A stretch of DNA of 6,013 bases from CAZTWC01 sp964617105 [NCBI: uncultured Myxococcia bacterium]. Its GTDB lineage: Bacteria > CAZTWC01. The stretch spans positions 1 through 6,013 of the forward strand of contig CAZTWC010000239.1 of assembly GCA_964617105.1 (NCBI GenBank), given 5' to 3'. Under the pieces are notes generated by a model. That model saw only the letters and a list, made by a program, of their open reading frames with translations, made no database searches and was not told where the DNA came from. Numbering within the stretch: the first letter of the stretch is position 1; every line of letters begins with the position of its first letter. This document shows positions 1-5,417 of the stretch, one piece after another. A program made the position numbers and the translations under genes.

Positions 1-1
1 T

Positions 2-468
2 GATTTGGCTGATCACCTAAATAAACCTAAGTTAAAAGATCTGGAAAAAACCATAAAAAAAAAACTGGGATTTGATTTTATAGTCATCTGCCTGGAAGCC
101 AGTGATTTCAGGCAAGTATTTTGCAAAATAGGACCCCATTTGCATGGAAATCAGGCCATCATTTTTGCCACCAGAGGGTGTGAACCTGAAACCGGGGACC
201 TGATCTCCCAGGTGATTCGCCAGGAGAGTTGCTGCCGAAAAATAGGGGCCTTGATCCCATTTTCCGTTTAGGACAGCAACTTGGCAAAAAAATGAGTGCC
301 GAGGACAAAGTGGACAGTTTAAAAGAGGTGGTGTCCAAATCTTTACCTCCCGATTTAAACTCCAGTCTGGAAACTCTTAAAAAGATGGTGGACCAGGCCA
401 GTCGCAGCCAGGATATCTCCAGTCTTAAGGGAGCAGTGGATTTTATCTATTACCTCCAGGCAATATAG
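2..468 (+). pseudogene. GpsA-like glycerol-3-phosphate dehydrogenase remnant, 5' end outside window, frameshifted and internally deleted
   Basis: GpsA reduces dihydroxyacetone phosphate to sn-glycerol 3-phosphate for phospholipid synthesis. The first frame, open from the left edge to a TAG at 269-271, encodes a Rossmann-type stretch: FDFIVICLEASDFRQVF, then HLHGNQAIIFATRGCEPETG, then CRKIGAL. This follows the GpsA order 'hydrophobic strand, VPSxxxREV, L.P...ATKGLEPETG, ..VLSGP', although VPS is replaced by LEA. The frame starting three bases back in phase at 229 (stop 466-468) contains FRLGQQLGKKMSAED and a helical tail ending GAVDFIYYL, resembling the GpsA C-terminus (RFGxxLGxG..., ...MPI.EAVYxxLY). 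The central part of GpsA, with the catalytic lysine and the GLGD region, is absent, and the frame changes at about 242-271, where the deletion would fall. There is no good ribosome-binding site for the second frame (TTG 229 or ATG 292). Family identity is by remembered pattern only. The alternatives are a short divergent paralogue or two unrelated small ORFs. Confidence 0.45.
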
Positions 469-561
469 AAATATTTTGGATAATATCTGGGCAATGATGT
501 GACCATGGCCACCAGTGAGCCGTTGATTTTGACCAACTTTTACTCTGAAGGTTCCAATTTT

Positions 562-579
562 TAGGATAAGCGTCAATTG
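562..579 (+). promoter_or_regulatory. Ribosome-binding site and TTG start of the HAD-like gene
   Basis: AGGA at 563-566 lies 10 bases before TTG at 577-579. The in-frame stop at 562-564 limits how far upstream the gene can begin, and TTG is the first usable start after it. The next in-frame ATG (724) would remove the DxD motif, so the TTG is almost certainly used or the gene is damaged at its 5' end. The weak site and rare start suggest modest translation. Confidence 0.5.
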
Positions 580-1491
580 AAAAAGCAATATAGATATCCC
601 CTCAACCGTAACAACCACCGTAATCTGCCCGCCGATTTTCAAGGCCACATCTATATTTGGGATATCGATAAAACTTACCTCAACACCAATTTTTCCCGTC
701 TCAGAGACCTGGTTTCTATCGCCATGGAAACCGCTCTGGATAAGCGTTCCATCCCGGGAGCGGCGACTTTGCTCAGAGAATTGCGGCGCGGAACCGGCCA
801 AACAATCCAACAAAATCCTATCTATTTTATCTCTGCCAGTCCGCCCCAGATCCGGGCCAGCCTGGAAAAAAAGATGACTATAGATGGGGTTGAGTTTGAT
901 GGCATCACTTTGAAAGATCAACTGCAACATATCAAACAGGGCAAATGGCAAAAGATTAAAAAACAGATCGGTTTTAAACTCAGCGCTCTGCTCCTATATA
1001 ACCTGGAATTTCCCCTTGGCGCTGTTCAGTGGCTATTTGGCGATGATTCAGAAGATGACGTGGTCATCTATGACCTCTACAGCCGTATCTTGTCCGGAAA
1101 AATGGGAGAAAAAGATAACCTGGACCAAACCCTGAAACAGTTAGGAGTGGAAGCAGACGAACGGGAATATATCCTCTCTTTGGCCCAAAAAACTAAAGGT
1201 GGAAAAGTGGGCGGAATATTTATCCATCTGGCCACCGATTCAGATCCAGAAAAGTTCAGCCAATACGGGTCCAGAGTGACGGCCACCACCAACTACCTGC
1301 AGACGGCGCTAAAACTCTTCAGCCTAAAAATATTGACCAGACCGGGTCTTAGCAAAATCATTAAAGATTTACACAGCGCCTGGGGTTATAGTTCTGAACA
1401 AATGGCCGCCATATCTAGCCAGGCTGTGGCAAGAAAAATGGCTCTGCCCTCGGTTTTAGAGTTGGTGAAGGAGGAATTAGATGCGTTATAG
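577..1491 (+). CDS. HAD-superfamily phosphatase-like protein of the App1/DUF2183 type
   Basis: A 304-residue protein with HAD motifs in the order expected for the App1 (DUF2183) phosphatidate-phosphatase-like family. Motif I is IWDIDKTYL, with D29 and D31 as the likely nucleophile and acid/base. SIPGAATLLREL (58-69) matches the family 'gVPG...l...L' helix. Motif II is YFISASP (83-89) and TLKD (111-114) supplies the conserved lysine region. The acidic Mg2+-binding motif is GDDSEDD (155-161). A later strand, GGIFIHLA, fits the final core strand, and residues from about 235 onward look helical. No signal peptide or membrane span is seen, so it is probably cytoplasmic. Yeast App1 dephosphorylates phosphatidate; most bacterial relatives have no known substrate, so the reaction here is unproven. 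It is the first gene of the operon and overlaps the binding-protein gene by 11 bases, implying coupled translation with the importer. The TTG start is inferred. Family assignment is fairly secure; function is not. Confidence 0.78.
   Translation: MKKQYRYPLNRNNHRNLPADFQGHIYIWDIDKTYLNTNFSRLRDLVSIAMETALDKRSIPGAATLLRELRRGTGQTIQQNPIYFISASPPQIRASLEKKMTIDGVEFDGITLKDQLQHIKQGKWQKIKKQIGFKLSALLLYNLEFPLGAVQWLFGDDSEDDVVIYDLYSRILSGKMGEKDNLDQTLKQLGVEADEREYILSLAQKTKGGKVGGIFIHLATDSDPEKFSQYGSRVTATTNYLQTALKLFSLKILTRPGLSKIIKDLHSAWGYSSEQMAAISSQAVARKMALPSVLELVKEELDAL
1468..1483 (+). promoter_or_regulatory. Strong Shine-Dalgarno and ATG of the binding-protein gene
   Basis: AAGGAGG (1468-1474) lies six bases before ATG 1481, inside the end of the HAD-like gene. 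It is the best ribosome-binding site in the window and fixes this start. It also suggests that the binding protein is translated more than the upstream phosphatase-like gene, as is usual for importers that need excess binding protein. Confidence 0.75.
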
Positions 1492-2467
1492 GTGGCGGCC
1501 AAGACTAATTCCGGGACTAGTGCTGTCCATGACTCTATTGTTTATAGTATTGGCAGCAGGGCTCAATAGTTCCCAGGCAGAGGAACAAGTAGATAAAATC
1601 AGCCCTTCCAAAGATGAACCAATCTCTTGCCAACGGATTGTCTCCACCGCTCCCAGCATAACCGAAGTGCTGTTTGCCCTGGGGCTGGGCGAACGGGTAA
1701 AGGGAGTCACCAAACATTGCCTTTATCCTCCGGAAGTTAAAAAGATCGCCCAGGTGGGCGGCTATATGGAACCAAGTTACGAGCAGGTGCTTAGATTACA
1801 GCCCGATTTGGTTTTAATGCTGCCGGAACATCGAGCCCTACAGCCCAACTTTGCCCGCTTGGGGCTAAAAACCATGATGATAAGCCATAAATCAATGGCT
1901 GATATTCTGGCCTCTTATACGGAGATCGGCACAATTTGCGGGATATCTAAGCGGGCAGAACATTTAAAATCGCAATTGGAAGCCAGGATAGCCAAAATAG
2001 AGAAGCGGATTGAAAAAAAAATAAAAAATAGCGGCCGGCCCCGGGTGATGATCTGTGTATCCCGCCACCCAGGCCGACAATTCTGGCAGGATATCTATAT
2101 TGCCGGTCATGAAAAATACTATTCATCTCTTCTTAGAATAGCGGGCGGAAAAAACAGTTTCCAGGGAAAAACTATCCCCTTCCCCATGGTGACTGCCGAG
2201 GGAATTGTGGCCATGAACCCAGAAATAATCATCGATCTTTTAGGCGGAGCCCAAGAAATAAAAACCAACTTTCAATCAGATATCAGTCTTTGGTCACGGC
2301 TGGACAAAGTAACCGCAGTCAAGCAGAGAAGAGTCCATATTTTGGCCAGGGATTATGTAAATATCCCCGGGTCTCGATTCATCCTGCTTTTGGAGGATTT
2401 AGCCGCACTTATCCACCCTGAACCAGGTGGCAGAACCTTCACCAAAACCGGTAGGGAGGATAAATGA
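1481..2467 (+). CDS. Periplasmic substrate-binding protein of a cobalamin/ferric-siderophore type ABC importer (BtuF/FecB-like)
   Basis: A 328-residue class III binding protein of the helical-backbone (TroA/BtuF) fold. The N-terminus has basic residues (RYRWRPR), a hydrophobic core at about 9-28 and a likely signal-peptidase I cut after SSQA (residue 33). There is no lipobox cysteine, so the protein should be free in the periplasm. The first lobe begins RIVSTAPSITEVLFALGLG (52-70), followed by VGGYMEPSYEQVLRLQPDLVL, the usual 'vGg...p..E.i..l.PDlVl' block. A long charged helix at about 160-180 links the lobes. The second lobe has IAGHEKYYSSLLRIAGGKN and TAEGIVAMNPEIIIDL. E101 and E240 sit where BtuF has its two conserved glutamates, which salt-bridge to permease arginines. 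The length is slightly above the family norm because of a roughly 18-residue charged linker after the signal. The ligand could be a corrinoid, haem or ferric siderophore; the 'T..C.YPPE' block leans towards cobalamin-type proteins but does not settle it. Confidence 0.88.
   Translation: MRYRWRPRLIPGLVLSMTLLFIVLAAGLNSSQAEEQVDKISPSKDEPISCQRIVSTAPSITEVLFALGLGERVKGVTKHCLYPPEVKKIAQVGGYMEPSYEQVLRLQPDLVLMLPEHRALQPNFARLGLKTMMISHKSMADILASYTEIGTICGISKRAEHLKSQLEARIAKIEKRIEKKIKNSGRPRVMICVSRHPGRQFWQDIYIAGHEKYYSSLLRIAGGKNSFQGKTIPFPMVTAEGIVAMNPEIIIDLLGGAQEIKTNFQSDISLWSRLDKVTAVKQRRVHILARDYVNIPGSRFILLLEDLAALIHPEPGGRTFTKTGREDK
2454..2467 (+). promoter_or_regulatory. Shine-Dalgarno and ATGA stop/start overlap between binding-protein and ATPase genes
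   Basis: GGGAGGA (2454-2460) precedes ATG 2464. The stop TGA (2465-2467) of the binding protein overlaps that ATG as ATGA. The spacing is short (three bases after the purine run), which fits reinitiation by terminating ribosomes as well as direct initiation. Confidence 0.65.
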
Positions 2468-3258
2468 ACCAAAATTGCCTGTTAAAAGTTGAGAATCTAT
2501 CTCTATGCCTGGGGGGAACCAAAATTTTAGTTCAACTCTCCTTTGAAGTTCGGGCGGGAGAGTATCTCTCCATTATCGGCCCCAACGGCGCCGGCAAGAC
2601 CTCTCTGCTAAGGTGCCTGCTGGGAGTCCTCTCCTTAAATGAGGGTAAAATTTTTCTCCGGGGACAGCCTCTGGATACTTTTAGCCGCAAAAAGATCGCT
2701 GCTCTAGTAAGTTATGTCCCCCAAACTGCGCCAACCGGTCTCCCTTTTTTGGTAGAAGATTTTGTAGCCCTGGGCCGTTATCCCCACTTGAGTTTTTTGC
2801 GCCTGCCCTCCGAAAAAGACCGGCTGGCAGTGCAATCGGCGCTGGAGATAACCGGTACGGCCAAGTTCGCGCGTAGATCTCTGGATACTTTGAGTGGCGG
2901 GGAACGGCAAAAGGTACTGATAGCCGCTGCTCTGGCCCAGGAGACCGAGATTATACTCCTGGATGAGCCCACCGCTTTTTTAGATCCCCGGCACCGGGTG
3001 GATATTCTTCAATGCCTAAAACAGATCAACCGCCAAAAAGGGACCTCTATTCTGGCGGTAACCCACGACATAAACGCTGCCGCTGCTTTCAGCCACCGGA
3101 TATTAGCCCTAAAAGAGGGTAAACCGGTTTTTATTGGCAACAAAACCGAGTTAGTTCACTCTAAGGTACTGTCCAGCATCTATGAAACCGATTTCTTGCT
3201 GGCCAGTCATCCAGAGGCGAATTTGCCCGTGGTGATGGAAAGAGGCAGTTTATTATGA
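2464..3258 (+). CDS. ABC transporter ATP-binding protein (BtuD/FecE-like)
   Basis: A 264-residue nucleotide-binding subunit of normal length with every ATPase motif intact. Walker A is GPNGAGKTS (39-47), the Q-loop is YVPQ with Q87, the ABC signature is LSGGERQK (143-150), Walker B is IILLDEPT (163-170) with catalytic E168, the D-loop is LD at 173-174, and the H-loop is THD with H201. The 'FLVEDFVALGRYPH' segment after the Q-loop is the usual helical-domain signature of the iron-siderophore/cobalamin/haem ATPases (FepC, FhuC, BtuD, HmuV), where 'V..GR.PH' is typical. The protein should form a dimer on the cytoplasmic face of the permease dimer and drive import. It is joined to both neighbours by ATGA overlaps. 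The subfamily is clear, but the sequence does not distinguish a cobalamin from an iron substrate. Confidence 0.93.
   Translation: MNQNCLLKVENLSLCLGGTKILVQLSFEVRAGEYLSIIGPNGAGKTSLLRCLLGVLSLNEGKIFLRGQPLDTFSRKKIAALVSYVPQTAPTGLPFLVEDFVALGRYPHLSFLRLPSEKDRLAVQSALEITGTAKFARRSLDTLSGGERQKVLIAAALAQETEIILLDEPTAFLDPRHRVDILQCLKQINRQKGTSILAVTHDINAAAAFSHRILALKEGKPVFIGNKTELVHSKVLSSIYETDFLLASHPEANLPVVMERGSLL
3237..3258 (+). promoter_or_regulatory. Weak Shine-Dalgarno and ATGA overlap between ATPase and permease genes
   Basis: GGAAAGAGG (3237-3245) lies nine bases before ATG 3255, and the ATPase stop TGA (3256-3258) overlaps this ATG. The site is weaker than the two upstream ones, so permease translation probably depends largely on coupling to the ATPase gene. 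Confidence 0.5.
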
Positions 3259-4241
3259 ACCGGCCCGCTTTATTGCTGCTGCTTCTGTCTCTGACGACGA
3301 TGATAATTTTGCTGGTGACCCCCTTTTTAGGAGACCGCATCATTCCCTGGCAGACTATCTGGCAACTAAAAGAACAGTCTGTGGATGCCAGCATCCTCTT
3401 GCAATTGCGGATTCCCCGGGTGGCCACCGCATTTTTAACCGGTTCCATGCTGGCTCTATGCGGTATGGTTTTTCAGACCATGTTCCGCAACCCTCTGGCC
3501 ACCCCCTTTACCCTGGGAGTATCCAGCGGAGCCGCTTTGGGCGCCGCCCTTTATTTGCGAATTGGAATAACCTTTACCTTGTTAGGTATCCCGGCCTCCT
3601 CTCTGGCCGCTTTTTTGGGATCTCTGCTGGCTATCTCCCTGGTCTACGCCCTTACCAGGATAAAGAGCGATTTTTCCACCGCCACCATGCTTTTAGCCGG
3701 AGTAGCCATCAGTTTTACCTTTTCCAGTTTGATCATGTTCATTCAATATATCAGCGACTTCAACAACTCCTTTCGCATCTTGCGCTGGTTAATGGGTGGC
3801 GTTGAAGTGGTGGGTTTTTCCGCGGTCTGGAACCTGCTGCCTTTTTTTCTAATCGGGACAATTTTGATTTTAGGGTTGACCCGGGAGATGAATTTGCTAA
3901 TCAGCGGCGATGAGTTGTCTGCCAGCCGCGGTCTTGATCCCCTGGCCATAAAAAAAATCCTCTTTATACTCTGCTCCCTAATGGTGGGCGCTACTGTATC
4001 TCTCTGCGGTCCCATCGGCTTTGTGGGGATGATGGCTCCCCATATCTGCCGTCTGCTGGTGGGCTGGAACCATCTCTACCTGACTCCCGCCGTCATTCTG
4101 TTCGGCGGCTCTTTTTTAACTATCTGCGACCTTTTAGCCAGAAGCCTTACAGCACCCGCCGAAATCCCGGTGGGGATCATCACCTCCCTTTTGGGAGGTC
4201 CCTTCTTTTTGTGGCTGCTGATGAGGAAAAGGAGGCTTTAG
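3255..4241 (+). CDS. Inner-membrane permease of the FecCD/BtuC family
   Basis: A 328-residue, strongly hydrophobic protein of typical family length, with about ten likely transmembrane helices starting with a leucine-rich segment at 5-25. The N-terminal family block is present: LRIPRVATAFLTGSMLALCG, then VFQTMFRNPLATPFTLGVSSGAALG (72-96). R52 and R55 align with the BtuC arginines that contact the glutamates of the binding protein. A central 'RWLMGG' segment and 'ASRGLD' just before the coupling region are normal for the family. The late block GPIGFVGMMAPHICR (252-266) and the C-terminal EIPVGIITSLLGGPFFLWLL are also diagnostic. It should form a homodimeric channel with the ATPase encoded upstream. 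It is the last gene of the operon, and its stop is only three bases from the stop of the converging beta-barrel gene. The substrate is not determined. Confidence 0.92.
   Translation: MNRPALLLLLLSLTTMIILLVTPFLGDRIIPWQTIWQLKEQSVDASILLQLRIPRVATAFLTGSMLALCGMVFQTMFRNPLATPFTLGVSSGAALGAALYLRIGITFTLLGIPASSLAAFLGSLLAISLVYALTRIKSDFSTATMLLAGVAISFTFSSLIMFIQYISDFNNSFRILRWLMGGVEVVGFSAVWNLLPFFLIGTILILGLTREMNLLISGDELSASRGLDPLAIKKILFILCSLMVGATVSLCGPIGFVGMMAPHICRLLVGWNHLYLTPAVILFGGSFLTICDLLARSLTAPAEIPVGIITSLLGGPFFLWLLMRKRRL
4182..4210 (+). terminator. Possible intrinsic terminator hairpin inside the 3' end of the permease gene
   Basis: ACCTCCC (4182-4188) and GGGAGGT (4193-4199) form a perfect seven-pair stem with a TTTT loop, followed by CCCTTCTTTTT (4200-4210). 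This resembles a Rho-independent terminator on the plus strand, although the T-run begins about six bases after the stem. It lies 31 bases before the permease stop, so termination here would remove the last codons. The same bases encode the conserved TSLLGGPFFL segment, so the hairpin may be a by-product of coding sequence. There is no room for a terminator in the three-base gap that follows. Confidence 0.25.
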
Positions 4242-4244
4242 AGG

Positions 4245-5318
4245 TTAAAAATCCTTACTCAACCCTACATAGAATTGGATTTGAGAGTTGAAGTCAACCC
4301 TTTTGACTGAACGTACTTCTAGGGGTGGGGCGAAATTACTGCGCTGCAAAGCCAGGCCAAAACGCAACTTTAGATTGTCGGACAGCCACATCATATTTTT
4401 TTTCTGCCTTTTTAGTCGCTTTACCGAGGATTCAAAGGAGTAGAACAGGCCCAGGGAGGTTCTGGATAGAGGTATATTGGTATAGGTGTTGTCATAATCT
4501 ATGTCCAGGCAAAAATCGGCGGCCACGCCGACCCTTCTACTGGGAAAATACTTATACCAGCCAAACCTTATCCTGAGATCGAGTTCTGGATCATCGGCCC
4601 GGCTCTGCACTTTAAAGGAGAGCAGGATGTCCAAAAAAGGTTTGCCGCTGAGCCCCAGCGCATAGTTGGTTTTATAGTTCAACTTATTGGCATCATCGCG
4701 ACTAAAATAAACCTGGGAAAGATCAAGCACCACCAGGTCAAGCACAATGTTGTTGAAGTCGAACAACAAACCAGCATCCCAGGTGAACAGGTCATCTATT
4801 TTAAAATCACTGTTATGATTGGTTAATTTATGAGCAGTAAAACCCAGGGCGACATTGTATCTATGGGTAAGGTTCAAATCGCGGCTGGATACTCCTAATT
4901 GCAGGCCCAGATGCCTTTTACTATAGTTATCAGGATGATCATCAATAAGATTATTTTGCTGGGTGTTGAAAATGCTCAGATTGGGCATGCTAAGGCTTAG
5001 AAAGTATCCGGTTTTTTCCCAAAAATCATTTGATTCATCTCCGCCGCTCATCTGCTGCAGTCCCAGAGAGAAGTTGTTTTGCCGGTTGGTGCTGACCCGG
5101 GCCGGATTAAAATAGTAGTTGCCAATATCCAGGGAAAAAAACATACTGTCAATATCCAGCCCTCGGGAGGATAAAAAGTAAATAGATTCATTACTACGGT
5201 TATATTTGGGCAAATCAGCCTTGGACTGCCTGGACTGAAACCCGACCAGGATTGTCAGCAGCAACAATCTGGTCAGGCTGGATTTAAAAAAAACTCTCCA
5301 AAATTCTGTCTTTTTCAT
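4245..5318 (-). CDS. Probable outer-membrane beta-barrel protein (PorV/FadL-like N-terminus), function unknown
   Basis: A 357-residue protein. A basic N-terminus and hydrophobic core (LLLLTILVGF, 18-27) lead to a likely signal-peptidase cut after SKA (residue 34). The mature part is a series of short strands with alternating hydrophobic and polar residues (for example NNFSLGLQ, YNVALGFTAHKL, NYALGLSG, LRIRFGWYKYF, TSLGLFYSF, LKLRFGLAL), and it ends in QFYVGLSKDF, where a terminal phenylalanine is the usual beta-barrel assembly signal. Near the N-terminus, SRGLDIDSMFFSLDIGNYYFNPARV recalls the 'A.GGA..A..d....fyNPA.l' pattern of PorV/PorQ and FadL-like proteins, so NPA at 71-73 is the best family hint. 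Between strands lies a very basic stretch, VKRLKRQKKN (299-308). The ATG at 5316-5318 has AAAGGT upstream as a modest ribosome-binding site. It lies 99 bases downstream of another barrel-like gene on the same strand. Outer-membrane location is fairly likely; its role is unknown. Confidence 0.7.
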   Translation of the reverse strand: MKKTEFWRVFFKSSLTRLLLLTILVGFQSRQSKADLPKYNRSNESIYFLSSRGLDIDSMFFSLDIGNYYFNPARVSTNRQNNFSLGLQQMSGGDESNDFWEKTGYFLSLSMPNLSIFNTQQNNLIDDHPDNYSKRHLGLQLGVSSRDLNLTHRYNVALGFTAHKLTNHNSDFKIDDLFTWDAGLLFDFNNIVLDLVVLDLSQVYFSRDDANKLNYKTNYALGLSGKPFLDILLSFKVQSRADDPELDLRIRFGWYKYFPSRRVGVAADFCLDIDYDNTYTNIPLSRTSLGLFYSFESSVKRLKRQKKNMMWLSDNLKLRFGLALQRSNFAPPLEVRSVKRVDFNSQIQFYVGLSKDF

Positions 5319-5417
5319 GTTGTTTTACCTTTTTGTTCTCTTTTTTATCTATTATCCCCAATAAAACTCAGGGCGGGTAATTGGTTCTCTTAATTAATGG
5401 ATAGTTGCAGTTAATGG
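5319..5417 (-). other. Short intergenic region between the two beta-barrel genes
   Basis: These 99 A+T-rich bases separate the two minus-strand genes. On the minus strand, GATAAT (complement of 5351-5356) could be a -10 element, but the hexamer 18 bases upstream, TTACCC, is a poor -35. No terminator hairpin is evident, so read-through from the upstream gene is the simplest reading. The plus strand carries TTAATGG twice, around 5394 and 5411, of unknown meaning. Confidence 0.3.

Noticed and set aside
505-564. Possible 19-residue peptide MATSEPLILTNFYSEGSNF before the HAD-like gene
   Set aside because: There is no ribosome-binding site and no recognisable feature. It is in the same frame as the GpsA-like remnant, after its stop, and could equally be decayed sequence.
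529-567. Possible promoter with -35 TTGACC (529-534)
   Set aside because: The best -10 candidates (TTCCAA at 17-base spacing, TAGGAT at 27) are poor or badly spaced, so no promoter can be supported.
469-576. Cobalamin riboswitch or Fur site ahead of the importer operon
   Set aside because: The gap is about half the length of a cobalamin riboswitch, I see no conserved B12-box-like core, and there is no convincing 19-base Fur-type palindrome.
355-951. Long minus-strand open frame of 198 codons
   Set aside because: It lies antisense to the GpsA-like remnant and the HAD-like gene, runs across the intergenic gap, and shows no domain pattern. The plus-strand frame carries clear HAD motifs.
3458-3805. 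Plus-strand open frame of 115 codons inside the permease gene
   Set aside because: It is fully contained in another frame of a well-conserved FecCD permease, and its composition (many Arg, Ser and His) is typical of an out-of-frame shadow.
5351-5380. Possible minus-strand promoter with -10 GATAAT before the complete barrel gene
   Set aside because: The paired hexamer TTACCC matches only half of the -35 consensus, and A+T-rich sequence gives such hits by chance.
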